In this document: piece after piece, positions 7,773 through 16,301 of the stretch | How the letters are laid out: the number at the start of each line of letters is the position of its first letter | Position numbering within the stretch: the stretch's first letter is position 1 | Assembly: GCA_003220335.1 (NCBI GenBank) | Contig: QHSB01000054.1 | Coordinates: 1 to 39,084 of the forward strand | Origin: Candidatus Rokuibacteriota bacterium | Lineage (GTDB): Bacteria; Methylomirabilota; Methylomirabilia; Rokubacteriales; CSP1-6 | Length of the DNA: 39,084 nucleotides | Direction of reading: 5' to 3' | Notes under the pieces: generated by a model | Database searches by the model: none | What the model saw: the letters and a program-made list of their open reading frames with translations, nothing else | What the model was told of the DNA's origin: nothing | Translations under genes and position numbers: made by a program

Positions 7773-9328
7773 CCGAACATGCCGCCCATGCGCGCGCCGG
7801 CCACCCGGTTGATGGCGAGCACGCTGACGGCGGCCACGACGATCAGGATCACGCCCAGCGCCGCCGCCTCGTTGGCACTGCCTGCGATGTAGAAGGCGAA
7901 GATGCCGACGGGGATCGTCTCCCAGCCGCCGAGCGACAGAAAGAGCACGGCCGAGGCCTCCTGCAGCGACGTCATGAACGAGAACAGCGAGCCGACGAGC
8001 ACGCCGCGCCAGATGAGCGGCAGCGTGATGTCGCCGAACGAGCGGAGCCCGCGCGCGCCCACGCTCGCCGCCGCCTCCTCCATCGAACGGTGCACGAGGA
8101 GCAGCGACGCGTACGAGCCGCGCACGGTGTACGGCAGCCGGCGCACGGCCAGCACGATCGGCAGGATGATCCAGAAGCTGGTAAGCGGCACGCCGAGCCA
8201 CGGCAGCTCGACATGGAACGCGCGGATGTAGGCGATGCCGATGGCGGTGCCGGGCACGGCGAGGATCAGCGTGTTGAGCCCGTCGAGCGTGTCGCGGCCG
8301 GGCAGGCGCGTGCGGGCGAGGACCCAGGCGATCGGCACGCCGATGACGATGCAGAGCAGGACGGCGAGGCCCGCATAGAGGAAGCTGTTCACGATGTACT
8401 TCGGCGTCTCGACGATCACGCGCTCGAGGAACGTCACGGCCGCCGTCGCCCCCAGCGGGCCCAGCCGCCGCCGGGGCACGCGCGAGTAGGACAGCGAGGA
8501 GTAGTCCTTGATCGCGACGTAGCGCCGCGCCGCCACCAGGAAGACGACGGCCAGCGCCACCATGAGCGCGGAGATCACCAGCCCCATGCGGAACAGCCGG
8601 CGGTCGACGAACTGCACGATGTTGAGGTAGGCCTGCGAGGCCAGCAGGTCGTGGACGCCCAGCACCAGCGGCGTCGCGAAGTCCGAAAACGTCCAGATGA
8701 AGACGAGCAGCGCACCCGCCACGTAGCCCGGCGTCGTGAGCGGCAGCGTGATCGTGGAGAGCTTGCGCCAGCCGCGCGCGCCGACGGATTCGGCCGCCTC
8801 CTCCAGCGAGGGATCGATCTTGCTCAGCGCGTCGACCACGTTGAGCGTGATCATCGGGAAGAGGTGCAGCGTCTCCACCAGCAGCACGCCGTGCACGCCG
8901 TAGACGAAGTTGATCGGCTTGGCCAGCCCGAACCAGTCCTCCAGCACCATGTTGACGGTGCCCGCCTTGCCCATGATGAAGGTGAAGCCCAGCACGCCGA
9001 CGAGCGGCGGCGAGATGATCGGGATCAGCGTGAGAAAGCCGAAGAGGCCGCGCCCGGGAAAGTCGTAGCGCACCAGCAGCAGCGCGATCGCGAAGCCGAG
9101 CACGGAGGTGGCCGCGACGGTGCCGGCGCCGAGCAGCAGCGAATTCCAGAGCGATCGCCGGTAGAAGGCGTCGGCCCCGAACGCCGCGAAGTTCTCGAGC
9201 GTCAGGCGTCCCGCCTCGTCGCTGAACGCGTCGTAGAACACGCGCAGCAGCGGGTAGACGAGGAAGACCGCCAGGAACGCCCAGATCAGCGCGATGCCGA
9301 GGGCCGGCAGCGCCCTGTCCCTCTTCAC
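7769..9328 (-). CDS. ABC transporter permease, fused two-domain ferric-iron type
   Basis: A 519-residue inner-membrane protein made of two tandem permease domains, as in the FbpB/SfuB/AfuB group. About 12 membrane helices; each half carries an EAA loop that docks to the ATPase: EEAAESVGARGWRKLSTITLP in the first and EEAAASVGARGLRSFGDITLP in the second (first residues of each E-E-A-A). The start is a GTG at 9328 that overlaps the ATPase stop as GTGA; the much longer frame upstream is a shadow of the ATPase gene. It is the last gene of the glpK / binding protein / ATPase / permease run. Homologous systems carry Fe3+, thiamine, polyamines or phosphonates, so the substrate is open; neighbouring glpK hints at something glycerol-linked. 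Confidence 0.92.
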   Translation of the reverse strand: MKRDRALPALGIALIWAFLAVFLVYPLLRVFYDAFSDEAGRLTLENFAAFGADAFYRRSLWNSLLLGAGTVAATSVLGFAIALLLVRYDFPGRGLFGFLTLIPIISPPLVGVLGFTFIMGKAGTVNMVLEDWFGLAKPINFVYGVHGVLLVETLHLFPMITLNVVDALSKIDPSLEEAAESVGARGWRKLSTITLPLTTPGYVAGALLVFIWTFSDFATPLVLGVHDLLASQAYLNIVQFVDRRLFRMGLVISALMVALAVVFLVAARRYVAIKDYSSLSYSRVPRRRLGPLGATAAVTFLERVIVETPKYIVNSFLYAGLAVLLCIVIGVPIAWVLARTRLPGRDTLDGLNTLILAVPGTAIGIAYIRAFHVELPWLGVPLTSFWIILPIVLAVRRLPYTVRGSYASLLLVHRSMEEAAASVGARGLRSFGDITLPLIWRGVLVGSLFSFMTSLQEASAVLFLSLGGWETIPVGIFAFYIAGSANEAAALGVILIVVAAVSVLAINRVAGARMGGMFG

Positions 9329-10386
9329 TCGTCGCGCAGCACGAGTGTGACCGACGCGGGAAACGCCACGCGCACCGGCCGGCCCGCCGGCAGCACCTCG
9401 TGGTGCCACGGGTCGCCGACGTCCACCTTGAGCACGAGACCGGTCGCCGTCTCGATGTCGTAGCGCAGCGTGTTGCCGAGATAGGCGGCCAGGCGCACCC
9501 GCCCCGCGACGACGTTCTCGCCCGCGCCGTCCAGCGCCACGTTCTCCGGGCGCACGGCGAGCACGCAGGCGGCGCCCGGCGCCAGCTCCACGGCGGGGCG
9601 CGCGCACACGGGACCGAGGGCCGTCGCCACCAGCACGTGGGCGCCGGCGCGCTCGGTGACGACGCCGGGGATGAAGTTGTTGGTGCCGACGAAGTCGGCC
9701 ACGAAGCGGTTCGCCGGCCGCTCGTAGAGCGCCTTGGGCGACGCCACCTGCTGCACGCGTCCGTCGCGCATCACGGCCACGCGATCCGAGAGCGACAGCG
9801 CCTCCTCCTGATCGTGCGTGACGTAGATCGTCGTGATGCCGAGATCCTTCTGCAGCGCGCGGATCTCGCCGCGCACCTGCACGCGGATCTTCGCGTCCAG
9901 GTTCGACAGCGGCTCGTCGAGCAGCAGGATGTCGGGGTTCAGCACGAGCGCGCGCGCCAGGGCCACCCGCTGCTGCTGGCCGCCGGAGAGCTGGCCGGGA
10001 TACCGGTCCTCGAGGCCGGTGAGGTTCACCTTGGCCAGACCGGCGGCCAGCCGTCGCCCGATCTCGGCGGCCGCCAGCTTGCGCAGGCGCAGCCCGTACG
10101 TCACGTTGCCGCGCACCGTCATGTGGGGCCAGAGCGCGTAGTTCTGGAAGACCATGCCGATATTGCGCGCGTACGGTGGCAGCCCGTCCACGCGCCGCTC
10201 GCCGAACCGGATGTCACCGCCGTCGACGGGAGAGAAGCCCGCGATCATGCGCAGCAGCGTGGTCTTGCCGCAGCCGGACGGGCCGAGCAGCGTGAACAGC
10301 TCGCCGTCGCCGATCTCGAGCGTGACGCGGTCGACGGCGGTGGCGGCGCCGAACCGCTTGGTGACCTCCCGCAGCGTGATCCTCAT
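9325..10386 (-). CDS. ABC transporter ATP-binding protein (FbpC/PotA class)
   Basis: The 353-residue cytoplasmic ATPase of the import system. Walker A GPSGCGKT (35-42), Q-loop Gln81, signature LSGGQQQR (133-140), Walker B LLLDEP (154-159), D-loop SNLDAK and H-loop His in YVTHDQEEAL are all intact. A TOBE-type regulatory domain follows from about residue 235. The motif EPLSNLDAKIRV is typical of the CUT1/ferric group whose ATPases can serve more than one permease. It starts five bases after the binding-protein stop and overlaps the permease start. It is the only ABC ATPase in the window, while the ugp permeases nearby have none of their own. Confidence 0.95.
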   Translation of the reverse strand: MRITLREVTKRFGAATAVDRVTLEIGDGELFTLLGPSGCGKTTLLRMIAGFSPVDGGDIRFGERRVDGLPPYARNIGMVFQNYALWPHMTVRGNVTYGLRLRKLAAAEIGRRLAAGLAKVNLTGLEDRYPGQLSGGQQQRVALARALVLNPDILLLDEPLSNLDAKIRVQVRGEIRALQKDLGITTIYVTHDQEEALSLSDRVAVMRDGRVQQVASPKALYERPANRFVADFVGTNNFIPGVVTERAGAHVLVATALGPVCARPAVELAPGAACVLAVRPENVALDGAGENVVAGRVRLAAYLGNTLRYDIETATGLVLKVDVGDPWHHEVLPAGRPVRVAFPASVTLVLRDE

Positions 10387-10390
10387 CCGC

Positions 10391-11512
10391 TCAAGGTTTC
10401 TTCCAGACCGCCTCGATGTCGCTGCGGAACCGCGTCTTGAGCGCCTCCGAGCGCTTGGCGGCCACGGCCTCGTCGTAGACGTTCGACACGTCGCGGTCGA
10501 AGTACGAGCGGACGCCGCCGGTGAACTCCACCGCCATCTCCGCCGTCGAGCCCGGCGGGCCCTGCACCTTGTATCTCGGCGTGATCGGGAACAGGCCGCG
10601 CTCCATGAAGACCTTCTGGCCGCGCTCGGTCAGGAGAAACTCGATGAACGCGCGCGCCGCCTTTGGATTACGCGCGCCGGCGAGGATGGCCATCGGCTCC
10701 GGCGTGACGAAGGCGTTCTTCGGCGCCACGAACTTCAGCTCGAAGCCGGCGAGCTTCTCCTCGAAGGCCATATACGATGGCACCGCGAACCCGGCCGTAT
10801 ATTCTCCCTTCGCCACCACGGTCGGAACGTCGCGACTTCGCGCGGTGAAGTGGCCGGTGTTGGCGGCCAGCTTCTTGAGCCAGTCCCAGCCCTTCTCCTC
10901 CCCGTACATCGACAGGATCACCTCGTACGTCGCGTTCGACGACGACGAGCGCGTGGGCGCGCACTGCGCGACCTCGCCCTTGAGCCTGGGATCGAGCAGA
11001 TCGTCCCACTCCTTCGGCTCGGCCATGCCGAGGCGCTGGATCTTCTTGGGGTGATAGACCAGGCCGTAGGGCTCCAGCGCGGTGCCGACCCAGTAGCCGT
11101 CGCGGTCCTTCAGCGGGATCGGCTTGGGCTTGCCGATCGACGCGGGGATCGACTCCCACGACTCGCGCGAGATCTCGACCTTCTGGAGGAGCTTCTGGTC
11201 GGCGAGCTTCTCGAAGAGCGCCGACTCGCCGCCCCAGAGGATGTCCACCTCCGGCTTGCCCTTCCATTCGACGACGCGGCCGTATGCGATCGGCGTGCCG
11301 GCGGGGATCGCGCTCACTTTCACCGCCACGTTCCACTTTTCCTTCGCGTACTCGGCGAAGGCCTTCAGGGCCGCGTCGTGGATGAACTTCGATACCGGCG
11401 TGATGAGGTTCAGCTCGCTCTCGATCGGCGCCGGCGTCTGCGCGCGCACGCCGCTTCCCCCGGCCATCGCCATCAGGAGGGCGAGGGCCGACAGCATCAT
11501 TCGTCGCGTCAT
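10391..11512 (-). CDS. ABC transporter substrate-binding protein (ferric/AfuA-like family)
   Basis: A 373-residue periplasmic binding protein. The N-terminus MTRRMMLSALALLMAMAG is a signal peptide with probable cleavage at VRA-Q. The mature part has the family blocks VDILWGGESALFEKL, GLVYHPKKIQRLGM, WDDLLDPRLKGEVA and AFIEFLLTERGQ, as in binding proteins for ferric iron, thiamine or 2-aminoethylphosphonate. I see no clear Fe3+ tyrosine pair, so iron is not assured. The ATG at 11512 has AAGGAG six bases upstream; that site overlaps the stop of glpK, ten bases away. The gene is followed at once by its ATPase and permease. Confidence 0.9.
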   Translation of the reverse strand: MTRRMMLSALALLMAMAGGSGVRAQTPAPIESELNLITPVSKFIHDAALKAFAEYAKEKWNVAVKVSAIPAGTPIAYGRVVEWKGKPEVDILWGGESALFEKLADQKLLQKVEISRESWESIPASIGKPKPIPLKDRDGYWVGTALEPYGLVYHPKKIQRLGMAEPKEWDDLLDPRLKGEVAQCAPTRSSSSNATYEVILSMYGEEKGWDWLKKLAANTGHFTARSRDVPTVVAKGEYTAGFAVPSYMAFEEKLAGFELKFVAPKNAFVTPEPMAILAGARNPKAARAFIEFLLTERGQKVFMERGLFPITPRYKVQGPPGSTAEMAVEFTGGVRSYFDRDVSNVYDEAVAAKRSEALKTRFRSDIEAVWKKP

Positions 11513-11522
11513 TGATCGCTCC

Positions 11523-13019
11523 TTAGGTCGCCCAGGCGCGGGCGCGTTCGACCGCTCGCTTCCACGTCTCGTACCGCGCGGCCCGCTCGTCCCCCGCCAT
11601 CGCCGGCGTGAACGTGCGCTCGACCGCATGGCGCTCGGCCACCGCGTCGAGCGAGCGCCAGAGGCCGACGCCGAGCCCGGCGAGATAGGCGGCGCCGAGA
11701 CCGGTCGTCTCGATGACGGCCGGCCGGTCCACCGGCGCATCGAGCACGTCGGCCTGGAACTGGCAGAGGAAGTGATTGGCGACGGCGCCGCCATCCACGC
11801 GGAGCCGCGGCAGCGTCGCCTTGGCGTCGGCGGCCATCGCCTCCAGCACGTCGCGGCTCTGGAAGGCGATCGCTTCCAGCGCGGCGCGCGCCAGATGCGC
11901 CCGCGTGGTGCCGCGCGTGAGCCCGAGGATGGTGCCGCGCGCATGCTGATCCCAGTACGGCGCGCCGAGCCCGACGAAGGCCGGCACGAAGTACACGCCT
12001 CCCGCGTCGGGCACCGAGCGCGCCAGGGCGTCGGTCTCGGCGGCATTCGCGATGATCCCGAGGCCGTCGCGCAGCCACTGCACGGCGGCGCCGGCGACGA
12101 AGACGGCGCCCTCGAGCGCATAGGTCGTCCGCCCACCGATGCGCCAGGCGAGCGTCGTCAGCAGCCCGTGCGACGAGACCACCGGCCGCTCGCCGGTGTT
12201 GAGGAGGGCGAAGCAGCCCGTGCCGTACGTGTTCTTGGCCTCGCCCGGCTTGAAGCACGCCTGCCCGAAGAGCGCGGCCTGCTGGTCGCCCGCGATACCG
12301 GCGATCGGCACACCGCGCGGAAGCCAGCCGAGGTCCGCCGTCTCGGCGCACGGCCCGGACGAATCCACGAGCGTGGGCAGCACCTCGGGCGGCACGTCGA
12401 GCAGGGCGCACATGCGGTCATCCCAGTCGACGCTGGCGAGGTTCAGGCAGAGCGTGCGCGAGGCGTTGCTGACGTCGGTGGCGTGCACGCGGCCGCGGGT
12501 CAACTTCCACAAGAGCCACGTGTCGACGGTGCCGAAGGCCAGCTGGCCGCGCGCGGCACGACGACGCGCGTCGGGGGCCTGGTCGAGGATCCACGCGATC
12601 TTCGTCCCGGAGAAATAGGCGTCCAGCACCAGGCCCGTGCGGGCCCGCACCATCGCCTCGTGACCCTCGGCCCGCAGCCGGTCGCAGACGGCGGCGGTGC
12701 GGCGGCACTGCCAGACGATGGCGCGATGGAGCGGCGCGCCGGTGGTGCGGTCCCAGACGATCGTCGTCTCGCGCTGGTTGGCGATGCCGATGGCGGCGAG
12801 GTCGTCTCCGGTGATGCCCGCCGCGCTGAGCGCCTGCCGCGCCGCGCGCTCGACGGTCGTCCAGAGATCCTGGGGATCGTGCTCCACCCAGCCCGGCCGC
12901 GGATAGTGCTGCGGGACTTCCGCGTAGCCGCGCGCGCGCACGGCGCCTTCGGGGTCGACGACGAGTGCCGTCGAGCCGGTCGTCCCCTGGTCGAGCGCGA
13001 GCACGAAGCCGGGCGGCAT
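11523..13019 (-). CDS. glpK: Glycerol kinase
   Basis: Converts glycerol and ATP to glycerol 3-phosphate. 498 residues, the usual length. FGGY kinase motifs: phosphate loop [14 protein letters not shown] near the N-terminus, substrate-binding NQRETTIVW, a [14 protein letters not shown] segment, catalytic Asp in [14 protein letters not shown], adenosine motif [15 protein letters not shown] and [13 protein letters not shown]. It starts at 13019. A TATGAT -10-like box on the minus strand lies 14 bases upstream and no good ribosome binding site is seen. It leads an operon with a ferric-type ABC transporter rather than a GlpF channel. GlpD, Ugp proteins and a glycerophosphodiesterase are within 7 kb. 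Confidence 0.96.
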   Translation of the reverse strand: MPPGFVLALDQGTTGSTALVVDPEGAVRARGYAEVPQHYPRPGWVEHDPQDLWTTVERAARQALSAAGITGDDLAAIGIANQRETTIVWDRTTGAPLHRAIVWQCRRTAAVCDRLRAEGHEAMVRARTGLVLDAYFSGTKIAWILDQAPDARRRAARGQLAFGTVDTWLLWKLTRGRVHATDVSNASRTLCLNLASVDWDDRMCALLDVPPEVLPTLVDSSGPCAETADLGWLPRGVPIAGIAGDQQAALFGQACFKPGEAKNTYGTGCFALLNTGERPVVSSHGLLTTLAWRIGGRTTYALEGAVFVAGAAVQWLRDGLGIIANAAETDALARSVPDAGGVYFVPAFVGLGAPYWDQHARGTILGLTRGTTRAHLARAALEAIAFQSRDVLEAMAADAKATLPRLRVDGGAVANHFLCQFQADVLDAPVDRPAVIETTGLGAAYLAGLGVGLWRSLDAVAERHAVERTFTPAMAGDERAARYETWKRAVERARAWAT

Positions 13020-13032
13020 CGTAGCGGGAGGC

Positions 13033-13057
13033 TATCATATGGCCTCCTGAAGGAGGC
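13033..13057 (+). promoter_or_regulatory. Divergent control region with ribosome binding site inside a hairpin
   Basis: The 45-base gap between glpK and the divergent binding-protein gene holds TATCAT (13033-13038), overlapping a minus-strand TATGAT (13034-13039), and the palindrome GCCTCCTGAAGGAGGC (13042-13057). The right arm of the palindrome is the strong AGGAGG ribosome binding site of the plus-strand gene, so folding of the message would hide it. Confidence 0.45.
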
Positions 13058-13064
13058 TGGCGCG

Positions 13065-14603
13065 ATGAGACTCGTTCGACGACTCCTCGTCACGTTGCTG
13101 CTGCTCGCCCTCCCGGCCGCCGGCGCGCCGCCGGGCCACGCGGCGCCGGAGGGCCAGCTGACCTGGGCGGTGCACTTCGCCCTCGCGCCGACCTGGTTCG
13201 ACCCGGCGGAGACCTCCGGCATCATCACCCCGTTCGTGGTGCTGTACGCGCTGCACGACGCGATGGTGAAGCCGCTGCCGGGCCACCCCATGGCGCCGAG
13301 CCTGGCCGAGTCGTGGAGCGCGTCGCCGGACTGGGTCGTCTACGAATTCGTGCTCCGCAAAGGCGTGCGCTTTCACAATGGCGAGCCGGTCACTGCCGAG
13401 GACGTCAAGTTCTCGCTGGAGCGCTATCGCGGCGCCTCCCACAAGATGCTCAGGGACCGCGTGCTGACGATCGAGACCCCGGACCCGGCGCGGGTCCGCA
13501 TCCGCCTCAGGCAGCCGTGGCCGGACTTCATGACCTTCTACTCGATCGCCACCGGGGCGGGCTGGATCGTGCCGAAGAAGTACGTCGAGAAGGTCGGCGA
13601 GGACGGGTTCAAGAAGGCGCCGATCGGCGCCGGGCCGTATCGGTTCGTGTCGTTCACGCCGGGCGTCGAGCTGGTTCTGGAGGCGTTCGACCAGTACTGG
13701 CGCAGGACGCCGAGCGTGAAGCGCCTGGTCTTCCGGGCCATTCCGGACGACACCACGCGGCTGGCCGCGCTCAAGCGGGGTGAGGTCGACATCGCCTATG
13801 CGTTCTTCGGCCCGGTGGCCGAGGAAGTCCGGCGAACGCCGGGACTCACGCTCAAGGCGACCGTGGTCCCGACACCCTTCTGGGTGTACTTCGCCGACCA
13901 GTGGGATCCGAAATCGCCCTGGCACGATCGGCGGGTGCGCCTGGCCGCGAACCACGCCATCGACCGGCAGGCGATCAACGAGGCGGAGAACCTCGGCTAC
14001 GCGAAGATGACGTCGAGCATCGTCCCCGCGAGCTTCGACTTCTACTGGCAGCCCCCGGGGTACGCGTACGATCCCGCCCGCGCCCGGCAGCTCCTGGTCG
14101 AGGCCGGGTACCCGAACGGCTTCGACGCCGGCGACTACTTCGTCGATGCGGCGTTCGTCAACGTGGCGGAGGCGACGGTCAACTATCTCCAGGCCGCCGG
14201 CATCCGGACCAGGGTCCGGCCGCTCGAGCGCGCGGCCTTCTTCAAGGGCTTCGCCGACAAGAAGCTGAAGAACCTCGTCCAGGGCGCCAGCGGCGCGTTC
14301 GGCAATGCCGCCACGAGGATCGAGGCCTTCGTCGCCTCCGGCGGCGCCTACGTGTACGGAAGCTATCCGGATATCGACGGTCTGTTCCGCGAGCAGGCCA
14401 CCGAGCTGGACCGGAAGCGACGCGAGGCGACGCTGCACCGCATCCAGCAGCTCGTGCACGACAAGGCGATCTTCGCCCCGATCTGGCAGCTGGCCGCCAT
14501 GAGCGGTGTGGGACCGAGGGTCGAGGAGCCGGGCATCGGACTCGTGGCCGGCTACGCGTTCTTCTCTTCGCCCTACGAGGACGTGCGACTGAAGAGCCGG
14601 TGA
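13065..14603 (+). CDS. ABC transporter substrate-binding protein, family 5 (oligopeptide/nickel type)
   Basis: A 512-residue periplasmic binding protein of the DppA/OppA class. Signal peptide MRLVRRLLVTLLLLALPAAG with likely cleavage after HAA. Family blocks: PTWFDPAETSG, the signature region MAPSLAESWS..YEFVLRKGVRFHNGEPVTAEDVKFSLERY (key residues R-K-G-V-R-F-H-N-G), GAGPYRFVSF, GEVDIAYAF and DPARARQLLVEAGYPNG. Start ATG 13065 behind a strong AGGAGG. No permease or ATPase of the Dpp type is next to it, so it is an orphan binding protein whose ligand cannot be called. It faces the GDPD gene tail to tail with a four-base gap, and is divergent from glpK. Confidence 0.92.
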   Translation: MRLVRRLLVTLLLLALPAAGAPPGHAAPEGQLTWAVHFALAPTWFDPAETSGIITPFVVLYALHDAMVKPLPGHPMAPSLAESWSASPDWVVYEFVLRKGVRFHNGEPVTAEDVKFSLERYRGASHKMLRDRVLTIETPDPARVRIRLRQPWPDFMTFYSIATGAGWIVPKKYVEKVGEDGFKKAPIGAGPYRFVSFTPGVELVLEAFDQYWRRTPSVKRLVFRAIPDDTTRLAALKRGEVDIAYAFFGPVAEEVRRTPGLTLKATVVPTPFWVYFADQWDPKSPWHDRRVRLAANHAIDRQAINEAENLGYAKMTSSIVPASFDFYWQPPGYAYDPARARQLLVEAGYPNGFDAGDYFVDAAFVNVAEATVNYLQAAGIRTRVRPLERAAFFKGFADKKLKNLVQGASGAFGNAATRIEAFVASGGAYVYGSYPDIDGLFREQATELDRKRREATLHRIQQLVHDKAIFAPIWQLAAMSGVGPRVEEPGIGLVAGYAFFSSPYEDVRLKSR

Positions 14604-14607
14604 GGGA

Positions 14608-15402
14608 TCACGCGCGGCCGAGCGCGCGCAGGGCGAGGTCGGGCCGGTCGCTCGTCAGCACGTCCACGCCCAGCGCGATGAGCCGCCGCATGTCCGGCTC
14701 CTCGTTCACGGTCCAGACGCCCACGGCCACCCCCGCCGCGCGCGCCGCCTCGATCACGGTCTCGTCGACGAGTGTGTACTTGAGCCCGACATCGGTGGCG
14801 CCGTAATGGCGCGCCCACGCGACCGTGTCGGCCGGCCGGGCGCGGGCGAGCCGGACGTGCATCCGGGACACCAGCAGCGTCGTGCGCAGCCCCGGCACCA
14901 GCTCGCGCGCGCGCTCGATCACGGCCGGGTTGAACGACATGAGGTTGGCGCGTTCGAGCAGGCGCGCGCGCGACAGCGCCGCAATCACCCGCTCCTCGAT
15001 GCCCTTGTAGCGGGCGCCGGGCCGGATGCGCGAGCCCGGAAAGTAGCGCACGCCGAGGCCCCGGCCCGGCACCTTGACCTCCACCAGCACGCCGCCGCCG
15101 GCGGCGGCGATGATCGCCAGCGCGTCGTCGAGCATCGGCAGATGCTCGGTCGTCAGCCGGCGGTCGGGCCCGCGCAGCCGCGCGCGCCGCAGCTCGGCGG
15201 CCGTGCGCGTGCGCACACGGCCGAGCCGGTCGGTCGTGCGCCGGAGCGTGGCGTCGTGGATGACGGGAAGCGCGCCGTCGGCGGCGAGGTGGACGTCGAG
15301 CTCGACGAGGTCGGCGCCGAGGGCCAGCGACTCGCGGAAGCCGCGCAGGCTGTTCTCGGGCCAGAGGCGCGCGCCGCCGCGGTGCGCGGCGAGCCGCGTC
15401 AT
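14608..15402 (-). CDS. ugpQ: Glycerophosphodiester phosphodiesterase
   Basis: Splits glycerophosphodiesters (lipid headgroup remnants) into glycerol 3-phosphate and an alcohol. 264 residues, a TIM-barrel GDPD domain with no signal peptide, so it acts in the cytoplasm like E. coli UgpQ. Active-site residues are visible: His7-Arg8 (AAHRGG), Glu16-Asn17, Glu34 and Asp36 (VELDVHLAADG), His49-Asp50 and Glu of LVEVKVP. It contains a slightly longer insertion around GRGLGVRYFPGSRIRPGARYKG than minimal GDPDs. It follows ugpE in the minus-strand ugp run, but 125 bases with structured repeats separate them. The ugpQ symbol rests on this context. Confidence 0.9.
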   Translation of the reverse strand: MTRLAAHRGGARLWPENSLRGFRESLALGADLVELDVHLAADGALPVIHDATLRRTTDRLGRVRTRTAAELRRARLRGPDRRLTTEHLPMLDDALAIIAAAGGGVLVEVKVPGRGLGVRYFPGSRIRPGARYKGIEERVIAALSRARLLERANLMSFNPAVIERARELVPGLRTTLLVSRMHVRLARARPADTVAWARHYGATDVGLKYTLVDETVIEAARAAGVAVGVWTVNEEPDMRRLIALGVDVLTSDRPDLALRALGRA

Positions 15403-15410
15403 CTATCTTT

Positions 15411-15479
15411 CTGGGGGCCCCGACATGGCCCCCAGACCCCCCACGCTCGGACGCGCCCCGGCGCAGCCGTGGCGCGCCT
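15411..15479 (-). repeat. Composite double-hairpin repeat, complete copy
   Basis: Read on the minus strand: a stem-loop (15449-15479; arms around CACGGC/GCCGGG with loop TGC), the link CCGAGCGT, a G-run GGGGGGTCTGGGGG, and a second perfect stem-loop CTGGGGGCC/GGCCCCCAG with loop ATGTCGG (15411-15435). The same order of parts recurs at 34246-34317 and 34333-34405. It lies between ugpE and the GDPD gene and ends eight bases before the GDPD ATG. Confidence 0.75.
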
Positions 15480-15486
15480 CGGCCTT

Positions 15487-15514
15487 CCCCGACATGGCCC
15501 CCAGACCCCCCACG
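15487..15514 (-). repeat. Partial copy of the same repeat (G-rich half)
   Basis: 28 bases identical to 15418-15445: on the minus strand CGTGGGGGGTCTGGGGGCCA followed by TGTCGGGG. It lies 13 bases after the ugpE stop codon and lacks the closing arm of the second hairpin. With the complete copy it fills most of the 125-base ugpE-GDPD gap. Confidence 0.75.
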
Positions 15515-15527
15515 GATTCATCGCAGG

Positions 15528-16301
15528 CTACTCCGGCAGCTGCGAGGTGCGCGGCACCAGCGTCTCGATGCCGATCACGGCCGTGCGCATCTCCGGCGTG
15601 TTGGTGATCATCAGCGGCCACAGGTAGTCGTTCCAGCCGTAGACGAAGAGGATGACGAAGAGCGCGGCCATGTTGGCCTTCGACAGCGGGAGCAGGATCG
15701 TCCATAGAAATCGCATCGGCCCCGCGCCGTCCAGCTGCGCCGCCTCCGCCAGCGAGTCGGGGATCGTGCGGAAGAACTGGCGGAACAGGAACGTCCCCGT
15801 GGCCGACGCCATGAGCGGCACCGTGAGCCCCCAGTACGTGTTGACCCAGCCGAGCACGCTGACCACCTGGTACGTCGAGACGATGCGCACGGGCACCGGC
15901 AGCATCAAGGTGACGAAGATCATCCAGAAGACGAGGTTCTTGCCGCGGAAGTCGAAATAGACGATGGCAAACGCGGAGAGGAGCGAGATCGCGATCTTGC
16001 CGACGGCCACGCCCAGCGCCACGATCGCGCTGTTGACGAGCATGCGGCCCATGTGGGCGCGCTGCCAGGCCTCCGCGTAGTTCGCCACGATCGCCGTGGA
16101 GGGCCAGGGCTTGGGCGGCATGGCGGTCACCTGCGAGAGCGTCTGCGTGCTGATGACGAACGCGTAGTAGAGGGGGAACGCCAGCACCACCACCGAGGCG
16201 AGCAGGATCGCGTGGGCGGTGAACGCGTGCCAGTCCCTGCGCCGCCCGCGCCGCGTCGCGGTGACGCCGACGGTGACGGGCCGAGCGAGCGTGAGCGCCA
16301 T
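15528..16301 (-). CDS. ugpE: Glycerol-3-phosphate ABC transporter permease UgpE-like
   Basis: One of two inner-membrane subunits of a CUT1-type importer. 257 residues with about six membrane helices. Features: opening helix ILLASVVVLAFPLYYAFVIS, MPPKPWPS segment, and the EAA loop ending LAEAAQLDGAGPMRFLWTI, as in MalG/UgpE. The C-terminus TSQLPE is short compared with E. coli UgpE (281). The start ATG at 16301 overlaps the ugpA stop as ATGA. Assignment to glycerol 3-phosphate rests on UgpB, GlpD and the phosphodiesterase next door; by sequence alone it could serve another sugar-like solute. Confidence 0.85.
   Translation of the reverse strand: MALTLARPVTVGVTATRRGRRRDWHAFTAHAILLASVVVLAFPLYYAFVISTQTLSQVTAMPPKPWPSTAIVANYAEAWQRAHMGRMLVNSAIVALGVAVGKIAISLLSAFAIVYFDFRGKNLVFWMIFVTLMLPVPVRIVSTYQVVSVLGWVNTYWGLTVPLMASATGTFLFRQFFRTIPDSLAEAAQLDGAGPMRFLWTILLPLSKANMAALFVILFVYGWNDYLWPLMITNTPEMRTAVIGIETLVPRTSQLPE

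Noticed and set aside
13005-13038. Alternative glpK start at the ATG near 13038 behind AGGAGG on the minus strand
   Set aside because: That ATG is in a different frame whose product has no GlpK motifs; the ATG at 13019 opens directly into the conserved phosphate loop.
11124-14603. A 1159-codon plus-strand open frame covering glpK antisense and the family 5 binding protein
   Set aside because: Only its last part is protein-like, and that is the binding protein from 13065 with its own AGGAGG. The rest is the antisense of the SBP and glpK.
15418-15514. Two identical 28-base repeats, considered as a CRISPR fragment
   Set aside because: Only two units, the spacing is filled by a hairpin related to other copies of the element, no cas genes are near, and the repeats recur at 34 kb as part of a palindromic element.
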